Assembly: GCF_019279795.1 (NCBI RefSeq)
Contig: NC_056738.1
Location: forward strand, 479,351,455-479,415,454
Direction of reading: 5' to 3'
Origin: Protopterus annectens
Taxonomy: Eukaryota > Chordata > Ceratodontiformes > Protopteridae
DNA: 64,000 nt
The notes below the pieces were generated by a model that saw nothing but the letters and a program-made list of their open reading frames with translations, was not told the origin of the DNA and did not search any database. Numbering within the stretch: position 1 is the stretch's first letter; every line of letters begins with the position of its first letter. Positions 10,041-22,437 of this stretch are shown here, one piece after another. A program made the translations under genes and the position numbers.

Positions 10041-13000
10041 TACAAGTGCTGCTTTGGGGTGGAGTGTTTGGCTGTTGTTCCCATTATATTTTCAGTCCTT
10101 ATTTGTGTAAATATGGCCCAGGTGTCACTGATATGGTTAGCCATGCCTTTATCTTTTGCCTGTCAGACTGCCAGAAAGAAAGGTAGGAGGTCTGGAGGAA
10201 GGTTATTGGTATTTTAAAGTAGGAAGCAGGTGCCACTGTGGTTAAGGAAGTCTAGCCCCCAGTGGAGGAAGTAAGTGCACAGTATGACTTGGCCAAGTGC
10301 ATTGATAACTCAAGTGTGATAGAGTAAGAGTTGGGGATACGTTTGACTCCAACAGGCTGCCAGCATTATTTAGCATTGCTAGGAGCAATGGTAGGATTCA
10401 GTGAGCTGCTATCTAAGCGTTGGAGATTGTGTTTGAAGTATAAGATCTCATCTTAGAAAATAATTGGAGTCAGCCTACTTAGTTATCTGCCATACAGCAC
10501 CTTTTCTCACAGAATTCTGCATTTGCAAGCACAGTTTCTCAGTCCAATGTTAACTTTCTTAGGCCTTCAAAGTGATCTAGAATGGACAGTTAAATGTCCT
10601 TCTTTAATACTCCAGCCCTTATTGAATGTCTGTGGTTAGTGAGTACTTCCTATATCCAAAAGAGGGAGTTTGATTACCTTTTCCTGTGACCATGTTACCT
10701 CTGATCATAACTGCAACCACCTCACTTCCTCCTGTTTTCACTGATGACAGATTGCAGCTGACTTCTAAGACCACTAAGGACAGAAATAAGGAGGGCATAT
10801 CTAGAGTAGTATGTTTTAACAGTCATGTGGGTTTTTACTGTAAATATTGTATACAGTCTGATTTCATATTTTTATACTTCTTTTCCTATATATAAAGTGT
10901 GCTTCAGTAGTGGTTTATCATTCTCTTCAGCTGTGGTATAGTTCTGAATCATGCTTGTGATATTTGTTCATCATATTAGTCACTGTTATAGCTCATAGCA
11001 TTTTTTTTATCTTATCTTCCCATCCCTATGTTGGAATGCACTAAAGATGTATAACGTTTTTATACTGCATGTTTGGGCTGGTTCTTATTTGCATTTCTGA
11101 CGTGGGTAGGGTGTTTAATCGGTCTACAGAGGCAGCCAGTTACATACGGATCAAGAAGTGTAGTTTGTGCAATCACAGTTGCTGCTAAAGTTTTATTCTA
11201 ATACTCCCTTTACTATGCCTCTTGTACTTACTTCATTGCATCCACTGTGTATGCATGTGACCAAGTGTGACTGGGCATCATGATATAAGGACTTTGTGTG
11301 TGTCATGCAATATCCTACAAATATAACCTACTGCACTTATGTTTTATGTGTAGGCTATGACTACCTTTTATAAACATTATGCTACTTGGTCTCTGTGGGT
11401 GACTCTTCTTATATAAAAACACATTTTTGATGTGAGTTGCTCAGTTGCAGTGGTTACCCTTCTTAAACCATCAAACTACTGTATGTCCACTCTGGCGGCA
11501 TACAGAGATAAAGACCTGACTACAACCCAGTCAACTGTGGTTCAATTAGCAGCTCAGACAACTGACGGACTGACAGGGAGGTATTGGGTGTTACCATTCT
11601 GGGGTGGGTAGTTGTACCTATGGACACCTACCATGTATATCCTTGGTGGAGGCTAGGGAAGACACATTGGTAGGTGTGCCTAAAAGAAGTATAGGGAGCA
11701 GACTTGCTTGAGTTGCTGCGGAACTGAGTGACAACATGTTTCCATTGCATGCCTACCCCTAGGTCCACAAGGGAGGGGGATCAAAACATGTATGTCATAA
11801 ATCAAAAAAAAACCTTCTCCCCAGAACAGATGCACAAATGTGCCAAGCCTCCATATGCTTAATTCTGCAACCAGCCCAGCAACACCAGATTAAATCTAGG
11901 GGAGGGTGTAAAGCAGCTGGCAGACCTACAGCAGACATGTACTGTGGTGCCAGGTCAGTAGAATGAAGGGTAGTGGTGGTAGACAGCCCACTGGGGCTTC
12001 TGGCATGCATCTGTGGTTCTGATGTATCTGCATTGTATATATTGGCCTTCTGTCTATGGTGCATGACTTATAATGCTTATGCTATACTGAATTTAGAATC
12101 TGACACTTTTTTGAATTGTAAGCTTTTTCCAATAGACAGAACCACATTCAGCTTGCACTAGTTGGTCAACATCGCGAACACAACCGACCAAGGTGGGGGG
12201 CTGTGCCCCCATACTCCTTAGCTATATATACCAACTCCGAGATTGCAGTACAGTGGGGAAGTGGGCAAATTCAAAAGATGTTCTTCACTTACCTTATGCA
12301 TCTTGTTACTTCCTGCTTGTTGGCCACCTATGGCCATTTGATGAATTTATTTTCGAAGTTACACATCTTCAGTAATGTTCTGTATCACTATTTTACATAC
12401 AATATTTACCAATTCGAGGATTTGTATTTTTGATAGCTGAACATAGACCCAAAAATAATGGACAGTTTACCTTAGGACAATTCAGAAGTCAAATTATAGG
12501 TCAAACAAACCTCCAGACTATCTTAATTGCAAACTTTGTCCAATTACAACATATTAACATTATGTACTTACCATAACAACACATATGTAAAATGTAGGTC
12601 TAACTTCCATAACAAATAAATTCTGCAGGTATTAGGACTGTACAGCTAATGAAACTTTTCCAGCTTATAAGGCAACCTTCTCCCTTCTCATCATGCATCT
12701 GTGCTCCTCTCATATTTGCTAATAATGAGTGCAGTGAAGGGAGAGACAGGAAGATAAATTAGACCAAACATACCTCAGGTATGGGAATGGAGGGACGGAA
12801 TGTTATTAAAGATGAGATTTTTTTTTTTTTTTTACAAATATCTTATTAGAAGTACAATTTTCAAATTTTCATATCTAATAAGAGGTTCATTTTTCTAACC
12901 CAAAAAATAGTCTCTATCAAATATTCCCAGGCAACCACTAGGCTACCTTTGACTACCAACAGGTCAGAGTGGAATTCTGAAACTCATTAAAAAAAACTTT

Positions 13001-13340
13001 AAAAGTGATTTTGCAGGGACTTCATCCCTTGCCTCCCATACCTCTGCTAGTTAAATATACAAGCTCTGCAATGCATGTAGCTCTGAAAAAGAAGTGTTAC
13101 TAGAAATACAACAATCTCAATCTAAATGTGCAAATGGTATGACTTATTTGTGATCACACTTTAGCAAGTCAATCACTATGGGTCACACTTTTTTCTGCTA
13201 TCCCAAAAAACATACCCCAGATTAGCAGTTCCAAAAGAAGAGCATGACCCGGTTATTATGTCCAGATTGCAGTACTTGGAAAAGGTACTTAAGGATAATT
13301 ACTGTTGATCCACAAATGGCACCTACTACTGCATTGCATA
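10041..13340. other. no recognisable gene
   Basis: About 3.3 kb of AT-rich sequence with only short open frames (at most about 90 codons) without domains. It has a poly-T run at about 12,820-12,833 and a small symmetric motif ggggggctgtgccccc near 12,195. No element or RNA was recognised. Confidence 0.5.
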
Positions 13341-13642
13341 CATACCTCTCAACCGAGCATGAGAAATCCAGACAAAGCCAAAAATAATGGGGGCACAAAG
13401 GCCCAAAAATGGGGACAAATTTTAAATCTTGCTTTTATAAACTTAAAAATGTAACAGAATAAAAGGATTTGTGTTACCATGCATTTTCTAAAGGATATGA
13501 CATCCAAAACACAAATGTCTTGTCATTAAATTATTTCAATCCCCTCTGATTTGCTATGAAACCACAATTTTTAGGAGGAACAGACCAACAATGAGGTAAA
13601 AATCAGGGCATTCTGCAAAAATCTGGAAAGTTGAGAGGTATG
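13341..13642 (+). mobile_element. MITE with 13-bp TIRs, best copy of 'catacctctcaac' family
   Basis: Terminal inverted repeats catacctctcaac (13,341-13,353) and gttgagaggtatg (13,630-13,642) bound a 302-bp non-coding element. Internal blocks aaaaatgg ggacaaattt and tgcattttctaaaggatatg are shared with the copies listed elsewhere. I could not establish a clean target duplication, so superfamily placement (hAT-like) is tentative. Confidence 0.7.
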
Positions 13643-13649
13643 AAAAGGA

Positions 13650-16600
13650 AAGTTCCTGACATGGTCACAGCCTTTGTGGAATGAGCCTTAAATTTACTGG
13701 TAATGTTTTTCCATATCTACATTTATTGCAAAAGAACTCAAAGACAGCTGCTTAGCCATTTTGACCGTGATTTCAGACACTCTGGTTCCCAGTTAAAGGA
13801 AACAGAATAACAAAGAAATGACCATCTTAGTGAAAGGATTCTACTCTGTCCACATATAATTTGAATTGTCTATGGAAATCCATATTATGGAGGAAGTATA
13901 CAACTTATGTTCTGCTGGAATAATTAACTCCAGCCACATCTTTCCCACTTTCTGCATTGGGTTGTGGGTATCATGTCATCTGTCACCATCTCAATTCAAT
14001 ACCACTCTTCTACCTTCTTCAACAGTCATGTCTGAGTGTCAAACATCTTCTCTCATGCACTTCATATATTGCTTTTCTAGACACCCTTGTTTCCTTTTGC
14101 CTTCTTGTCTCAAATTTTCATCTCCCAAAAAACTGAAAATCATTTGGCTTGATTCAAACTGGATTCTGTAGTTAATTTGTACTTAAACAAAACCTTTGTC
14201 CCAAGGACCAATTTCTGCTTATGGAATGTAAGGTAGGAAGTCTTGACTAAACAACCTGTAATTCAGATATTCTCTCTGTCATGGTTAACAGCCATTTAAA
14301 AGAGGATTATATAGGATAGAAATTTTAAGTCTGCAAATGCAGCAGACTTGAAATGTAGTTGTGTCAGTTTTTCAAGTATCATATACAGATCCCAAATGGG
14401 GAATATGAGATGAAAAGGTTCACTTCAAGAAAGCCTTACAGGCTTTAAGGGAAGACAGAAAAGGAGACTGATATGCTGAATGAACATTGGAAATGGCTGT
14501 TAAGGGCACTTTTAGAAAGCAGTAACTTAGCCCAGCTTCAAGCAGTTTTGGTAAGTAAGAGAAAATCAGTAAAGAAGTGGTAAACTGTAACATGCATTTT
14601 GTGCTAGCCAAGTGGGAGGTCTGCCATTTGTCCTTATTTTCTCTGGTGAAAAATCACTGGGAGGACATGAAAATGGTCACCATTGGAGGAGTGAGGAGGT
14701 TAGTTTCAGAACATGTACGTTTGGAGAATTGATTGTATTTGAAGGATGAGACAACTACATCATGAATGACTAGATACTAAAAGGTGGCTGTTCAAGTACA
14801 GCAGAAACAGAAACCAGGTACGAACCAATATGAGTTATAGCAATCACTTTGGCCCTGTGTCTTTTGTTTTTCTGAATGCATATCATCATCAGAGGAAATG
14901 GAGGAAAGGTGTAGAGGAAAGCATTTAGCTACTACAGTATGAAGGCATCATTGCTTTGGCTGTTGCATGGGGGGAACAAGAAAAGTAATGGGAATATTTG
15001 ATATCTGATGGGGAAGTAAAGTGGCCACCAAATCAGTGTTCACCATAATTTTATAGGTTTACAGCATATGAAGAAAGAGGTCCCCAATTAGTGTTCACCA
15101 TAATTTTATAGGTTTACAGCATACAAAGACAATTTTTCTGAACACCTCAGGGTTGAGAGACTACTTTTGATAAAGGAGCAGGTAATCACTTATCTGCTTT
15201 GTTAAGAAAGTGGCCTCCTCCAGAATGTGTGCTGCAACAGGGAAACAACCACATTTGCCCACTGCAATAATTTCATAGATTTGCAGCATAGTGAGTAGGA
15301 ATAAGTGTCTTAACATTTCATTGATCTATCAGATCACAATATTGCCCAAGTGGCATGACACCCTAAGGTAAAACATTTTGAATTGCCATCAATGTGTGGC
15401 AAACTGCTCTCCTTTCTGGCATATTGTGTAAGTCTTGTTAACTACCCACATCCTAGGGCAGATGTGTTTTACTGTGACTATAGCTGTTAAAAGGGTTTGG
15501 ATTCTAAAGGGACTGCCTCGTGAATGTTGGCTGTATCTAATTATCATCTCAGGTAAGTCTTGCATGACCTGGAATTTTGATCTGTGATCACTAAAGTTAT
15601 GCAGACTACTCCTGTGGTCACTGAGCTTGCACTGTCTGGTATACTACTCTTATCTACAGTCTGGCATGGTATTCCATAAAAACAGAAGTTGTGACAAAAC
15701 CTAAGGCTCTTGGAGACGCTTCTGCTAGTGCAGAATGTAATGAAATCATTTCTTAAGCGCTGGCTTAAAATTCTGTACTATACAAACAAACAGAGGTATC
15801 AAGGGAGCATTTATTGAAGGCAACTGGAGGGGTTATGGGTTAGATTTTGCCAGACTCACTATGATGCCTAAGAAGTTAAACAATCCAAACACATACTCCC
15901 AGTTATTGGTCGATTCTACATAGCTGTAGTATATAGGAACCTATTTTCCAGATATGGGAAGATTATGACACCATGGAGTCTCTGTTGATCTAGCATTTCT
16001 GGCATGCATTCAGTAAACTCTGCAGGGGCTGTATTGAGGACAGATGGTGAGAGTTCTGAACGGGTAGTAACTGACTCTTACCAGAAAGTGCAGCTACATC
16101 CTGGATAACTTGACAATCTTTACATACAGTTGGGCTTCCTAGAGGTCTAAAAAGTGTGTTCAAAGTAAAATTGGTGCATACCAGGAACATGTAAATGATT
16201 TATTTGTAGATATGTAGGTTTTGGCCAATGTGCTCCATAATGGTAACTAGTCCTCTGTTTCCACTATCACAAAAAATCTGGAATAATATTTCTGGTGTGG
16301 CAGGATATCTTGAATGACTTTTTTCCCCCCAAGAGAGTTAACATCTCTTTCCTTGCTGCATGTTGCAATGGGGTTGGAAATCTGGCAGGAATAACAAAGG
16401 TAATGAAGACAGGTTATTGAATGAGACTGTGTAGCCTCTGAGAATTATTTCACTTAACCACCTGTCTTTGGTGATTTTTTAATCACTGTGACAAGGGGAA
16501 AAGAAGTAAACACAATTGCTTCTAAAAGGGAACAATCAGTGAAGGCTTTAGGGCTGAAGCTATCTGTACTGCAACAGTCTGTATCCTCCTGTAGGCCATC

Positions 16601-18300
16601 AGTTACCATCCAATCTCTATGTAGAAGACTGTTGGAATTGACCTTGCAAATGCTGACCTCTTCCAGCATTTTACTGCTTCTGCTACAGTCCACAACTGAA
16701 CCACCACTGCAATGATTCTTCTACTTTAACACTGTGGAGGGTGAAATTTTGCTCCCACAGTTGTCGGAGTCTTGCTGTATTTTTTCATGTCCTTAAGGCA
16801 CAACTTCACTTCACTGTAGTGAAAAGTAAACCTGAAAAGGTCACATAGGTACCCTCTACAAAGTCTGTTCACCTGATCTAGAAATGCTGGAGCAAGGCTA
16901 TTCCAAATCCTGAAACTTCACCCAGAATTTTGGCTGCACTATACATTATCTTGACAATAAAGCTGGTCATCTCAGAGAAGGTTATGAACTGGACCCTATA
17001 TTTCTACTGTAAAGATTCATTCAATAGATCCTTCATCACGGCTGCATTTCATCAGTGAATTTCTTCTGAAATATCCCATATGATTCAAACAGCTCCATGC
17101 TCAAAAATTACAAATCTAGATGTACATATAAACCTTTCTAACCTGTGCACTATCTTGGAATAATTAGCATGGAGTGGACAGTAGAAGCATTTTGTATGAC
17201 TGCATCCAAACAAAAAGGATCTGGCCTTGCAGCCTTCTCCAAGATCATGCAGTTCCTTGGGGGCTGGAATACCCAATCTGTCTTCCACAGCACTAGGTCA
17301 AATGGGGAACCATCCAAAGGACTGCTGGGTAAATCTGCAAGCCTTTTGCAACCTCCTTTATGTTGATAAGATGGGGTCCATAGGCAATTGCTCTTTCTTC
17401 TGCATCATGTACAGTCACTTCCAAAACTGGGTGTCCTCCTGTGGTAACACTAGTGAACTGGCATCCTCTTCATCTTCAAGATTTTCAATTGGAAAGGTAA
17501 TGGACTCAATCTGACCTGTCTTTGAAGTGCTTATCTGAGTCCGCTTGGTGAGGCCGAGAAGATGAGGTGATGCTAATGGAGAACAGTCTTTGTTCTGTAA
17601 GCTGAAGAAATGAAGGTGACAGCTGGCCAGTGAGGGCACTTGGGATAGGGCTCCAGTCACCCAAAACTCTTACTCTGCACTTGCTGCTTTGTCCAAGGTT
17701 GGTGGGGCTGGCATCTACAGGACTGAAACTAAGAGAATATGAGTCAAGGTGGTTGGGTAGGTCAAAGCCCAGAAAACTGTCACCAAAGCAAATGGTAGAA
17801 TCTAACCTACAACCAACCCAAAGTACTTTCACTACTGTTATGTAATCACATATATAAAAAGTAACATCATTGCCCATCCAGAAGGCAGCATCTGGGACAG
17901 GAAGGGCAAAGTTAGGGAGATTGACATCAGCACTGGGAAAAAAAGAGCCTGGGCACCTGTGGACTCCTAAGGCTACTAGGAAAAATCAGGGGGAGATGAA
18001 GCCTGAGGTAGGGGTGATGCCTTCTCAAGACAGGTCAGTTTAACACCAGATTGAAAACTCTCCTGGAGCTCCTGAACTAAGAAGACAAGGATGGTGTAGT
18101 TGAGTTTTAGAACAGTATTTTCACAATCACTTCTGTCAATTGTTCATAATCAATATCTAGACAAGATGGTGCTACACCAACATTACACACAGACTGTGAC
18201 AAGGACTCAGTAAGTAGTGAGATGATACTGTCCTCTTCTTCCTTGCCTATCTAAGCTTCCTTCACCATCATTTTTGTACTCCAAACTTGAAGCTTTGGTA
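13650..18300 (-). pseudogene. decayed DIRS-like retroelement (gag-like, RT)
   Basis: The diagnostic part is on the minus strand at about 16,060-15,920. It reads PSVLNTAPAEFTECMPEML and then RLHGVIIFPYLENRFLY, which matches the DIRS-type reverse transcriptase pattern 'PFGLSTAPR.FTK.....LR..G..IFPYLDDWLL'. The catalytic YLDD is YLEN here. Further on, CLQ.MLP and DFITFCTSRSVSK fit the region after the active site. Upstream (18.2-17.0 kb) lies a Ser-rich, gag-like stretch with several long but broken frames. Stops and frameshifts occur every 30-60 codons. I could not identify the RNase H, methylase or tyrosine recombinase, nor the termini. DIRS elements normally integrate with a tyrosine recombinase (family knowledge). 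Confidence 0.5.
15035..15125. repeat. 55-bp period duplication
   Basis: agtgttcaccataattttat followed by aggtttacagcata occurs at 15,035 and 15,090 without change, inside the DIRS-like relic. Confidence 0.85.
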
Positions 18301-18430
18301 GAACAGTTTGAAGGCTGGCCTGGCAACAAGTACTTTTAGTTGACTGATTGCCTGTACATGATGAGGAATAAAATGGTAGATGCGATGAAGTACAAGGTCT
18401 TAGAATGGCATGGCTTATCACGGGTGAAGG

Positions 18431-18728
18431 TTAAATGGAAATGGTATGCTGCACTAAAATGTTGAGCAAGTTATATCCTCACCATTTTTAGTGGTGTGGT
18501 TAAATTCAGTCCACACCAAACAATGGGTGGTGGTGTGGTCTTCAGAAAAAAAAAAAAAGAATCAAATGCAAAATATGCCTTAAATGGAAATGGTATGCTG
18601 CACTAAAATGTTGAGCAAGTTATATCCTCACCATTTTTAGTGGTGTGGTTAAATTCAGTCCACACCAAACAATGGGTGGTGGTGTGGTCTTCAGAAAAAA
18701 AAAAAAAGAATCAAATGCAAAATATGCC
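18431..18728. repeat. perfect 149-bp tandem duplication
   Basis: Two consecutive copies (18,431-18,579 and 18,580-18,728) start ttaaatggaaatggtatgct and end aaaatatgcc. I see no difference between them over 149 bp, including the poly-A run. This is very recent or could be an assembly artefact. Confidence 0.9.
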
Positions 18729-19137
18729 TTTTGTTACCTGAGATTGCCCTGCTGAAGACACAATTTCTGAGCAAAGGCTTTGATTCATGAGCAGAAAAGA
18801 CATAACAATGCTAGAAAAAAGAAGACAAATCAGAGTAGACAAACACAGTAAAGCAATCACAAGAAAAAATATATCATTCATCCACTTACAAACTTTGAAT
18901 TTGAAAGAAAAATTCCATAAAAAAAAAGTCAATTTCACAAAATGCATCACTTCCACTGCAGTGTTTTAGCACAACAACTAATATATGTAAAAAGGCAAAG
19001 CAAGTGTGTGCTTAGTAAACTGGTAAAATGTCGCTGATTGAATGTTCTTAATGACTATGACATACAGTCCTATTTATTACTGAAGATAGATCTCTTCTCA
19101 TCACCTTTTTTAGATACTCTCTGTGGTAAATAATTCT
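18729..19137. other. no recognisable feature
   Basis: AT-rich sequence up to the V-SINE target site. Short open frames only. Confidence 0.5.
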
Positions 19138-19467
19138 TCTTCTTCTTTTCGGCTTTTCCTGGTTAGGGGTCGCCACAGCAGATCACCGTCCGCTCATGAT
19201 TGGTAGTGGAGTTTTACAGTGTCGAGTTGCCAGCCCGATGCCCAACCTTCCACAGAAGGCACTTACACGCACTCACGCCTAGGGCCAATTTAGTGTCCAA
19301 TCCACCCACCTACAGCATGTCTTTGGGATATGGGAGGAAACCGGAGCACCCAGAGGAAACCCGCACAACCACAGGGAGACTCCACACAGAAGGCATCCCA
19401 GCCGAGGATCGAACCGAACCTCTTGCTGTGAGGTGACAACGCTAACCGCTGCACCACCATGGCCGCC
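19138..19467 (-). mobile_element. full-length V-SINE
   Basis: Minus strand. It has a tRNA-like head (ggccatggtggtgcagcgg then tcggttcgatcctcg), the conserved V-SINE centre (gtttcctctgggtgctccgg then cccatatcccaaagacatg) and a 3' end ggcgacccctaaccagga with an AAG tail. A perfect 19-bp target duplication, ctctgtggtaaataattct, flanks it (19,119-19,137 and 19,468-19,486). The clean duplication and low divergence make it one of the younger insertions here. The family (DANA/Lun1-type) is the best taxonomic clue in the window. Confidence 0.9.
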
Positions 19468-19486
19468 CTCTGTGGTAAATAATTCT

Positions 19487-22437
19487 AAAGATGCAAATTT
19501 GTAAAATACCACATGTAAACACTGTTTTGAGTAAGCCAACTTATGTAACCATAAAAGTTTTTTGGCTAATTTATTTTACATACAGAAGGCATTTGACTCA
19601 ACTCTTTTAAACCATAGGTATTGCAAAATAATCCACCTTGGTGAGGACTATGTTGTATGAAAAAGTAATGTGACTTAAACTTTCAAACTATTATCTACTG
19701 CATACAGTTTTACTCTAACACTGAGCACATGGGATTATTCCTGAATTTTTTTGTTGTGTGGTGGGGTTGCTACAGTCCTGTTTGTTGTGCTCGTAAAACT
19801 GGATGGTTACACCAGAGTTATTCAAGCCTGTTTTCACTAAGGTGCATTGTGCTGGAAAAGGAAGACATCACCACAAGCATAGCCAAGAAAATTGTAACCA
19901 CTATTAATTTTGGCATTTTTAAATCTACATGTCAACACTGACCAAGAGAGCATCAGAGTATAGCTGGAGCATCACTAGCTCAATCCAATACTCTTGTGGC
20001 AAAACATTATTTAACAGTAAATGCTGAAGTGCCTAGAAGCAACAGGAGTGTTTGGAATGTTGTCTTACTAGAAAGAAAAAAAGAAAAAAAAAAAAAAGAG
20101 GAGACCCATTACCTCATCTTCCACAACAGTACAGTCTATCAAGGAATGATACTTGACATAAGCTTTAGAATGAAAACTTGGACACAAAATAATTTCTGAA
20201 AAAGAATTTAAGCTCTGACTGGTCTGGAAGAGATGTCTTCTACAAAAATAATATGTACAAGACTGGCAACTACAGGCCAACTAAAATGCTGCAGTGGGTT
20301 AAGGCTCCTTGGAGATGAGACATTATTATGCAGTACATTTGGTTGGGCACACATGACTGAAGTGACATTCAGCTGCAAAGACAAACGGCTGTTGCAGAGT
20401 CCCTGTGAGGAAAATGAAGAGTGCAGTACCATGCCCACAGCTTCAATAAACAAGTGGAAGTGGGTAGAAGAAGTGATGTGCATTGTGCTTGGTGTACAAC
20501 ACATGCTTATGTAAGAACAACATGTAAAAGTATGCCACAGCATGGAGGAAATCCTGTGTGGTTCTGCAGCATTACAACAATAAGTGATGCACAGTAGCAA
20601 TACTGGCACAGCTTGCTAAGAATTGGCAGTACCACACCTGTGATCAAAATGAGACAGAAATGACACTGGGGCACTGAAACTTCTATAATGAACGTGTGGT
20701 TATTCAAGACACACGTTGTAGACCATCTCTGATGTACACTGCATTACACAGCCCCTGATTCTTGTAAACACAATGCACAACTTTGCCAGCTTTGTCTCAT
20801 GCTCTTTATTGCCAAGGACTGCAACTAATCTTTAAAAGCCAATACACTGTGGCATTAGTATTTAAATTCAGAAATTTTACTTTTGCAGCAAGAGCACCGT
20901 ACTGATCCCTGCTTATGCTGTAAAAAAAAAAAATGCTGTTCCAAATCATTAAATATCACTGTTCTGAAATAAGAATGAAAAGTGGGAAAATATCAATCAT
21001 TACATATTCACTACTCTTTGACTTCTAAAATATGTTACTTAGAATTTCCATAGGAAAAATAAAACAATTATAGCTTATAATATTCCTACTTAAACTAAAA
21101 TGAGTTACGGCTTTCCTTAACTTTTTGATGTATTACATCTCAAAACATTCAAGAAAAGCACCACCTCTTTTCCAGTTCATAAAACCTATGCTCTTTGCCA
21201 CCATTTCTGTATTATGCACAGTACAAAGGACTACAACCAGTCAGTTATATAACTTTTGTTGTACAAGTTCCCTGTCTAACTGTTAAAAAATTGTGACCCA
21301 GAATAAACTATGCAGTCATGAGGCCTGAAAAATATTAGTCTGGCTACTGAATTATAAAAGTTGTGAACAAACAAAGCTAGCCTCAGAATAATCCATGTTC
21401 CAGGTATTGACGACCTTCCCTACTTCAAGACCTGCAGCTGGCAAGTTATGGAGATTTCTGAGGGACATCCATAATTCACAAAGATCTCACAACAACACAT
21501 ATGGCTATTAAGATAGTCAAGTATTTAACAATACAGAAGAGCCAACAATGGTCATGTGCATATTAAAACGACTTGACTTGTCCACATTTACATCCAATCA
21601 GTGGACTGTGAACAGATTTTTTTCCAAGTATTATCTGCATTCATTGCAGGACACTATAAACTTAGTAATCCAAATGTCCATAACTCAGGTCCAACAGGTG
21701 GTTTATAGGTGTTTACAAAGAATAAATAAATTCAAACTGCACATTTTTTGTTAAACAAGTTTGGAGTCAGCACAGTACAATTTATAAGATGGTACGGTGG
21801 CATTTCTCTTCATAATGTGCACTGTCACAGACTTCATTAATGCAAGAGACCACAACCATTCTGCACAAATAGCAATCCCTTGCCATCAATTTCTAAATAA
21901 TACAACATAAATATTTCTATGACCAATGTAGCACAAGGCCTTGACATGTTGCCTGTCTTCAGTGGTGCAATTTTAGATGGGCTAATCATTACCTAGTTTG
22001 CAGATGTTCATCCAGCATGAACTGTTGGAAACAGTAACATGCAATGTGTCACTACCAAGAATGGCTTCCTACATTAGGAGGAAGGATAATGTAGCTAAAC
22101 TTAAGATAAAAAGTCCAACATCAAATCTAGGTGGCAAAATCCAAAGTGATTGTAAAAGCTAAGATAAACTGGATCAAAAGAAGAAACAAACTATATATTC
22201 CTTTATACCTAAAAGTTTTGAAAACATGATTCAAGACAGTGTGTTAATATTATTTGAAAGGTTTCACAAAGAACACATTTCCACAGGAAATCTTATAAAA
22301 GAACAGCTTTCTTGATAATACTTCTCAAGAAAGCAACAAAACCATTCTAGTCACTCTTGCACAGTTTTTCTTGCTGCATTTTGTATTAAAGCTGCACTTT
22401 TAACTTAGACAGAAAAACACAGTTAAAGCTATTGTCC
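19487..22437. other. no recognisable gene; distal part may hold the TIGD3 3' UTR
   Basis: About 3 kb with poly-A-rich tract at 20,080-20,098 and scattered short frames (up to 133 codons on the minus strand at 20,609-20,208) with no domain. The part next to 22,437 would be the TIGD3 3' UTR on the minus strand. Candidate aataaa signals are common in such AT-rich sequence, so I do not pick one. Confidence 0.4.

Noticed and set aside
16454-17877. Separate small genes in 14-18 kb
   Set aside because: The frames are consecutive fragments of one decayed minus-strand retroelement, with RT motifs spanning them.
20208-20609. 133-codon minus-strand open frame upstream of TIGD3's 3' side
   Set aside because: No recognisable domain, low-complexity Cys/Ser/His content, and comparable plus-strand frame; likely chance.
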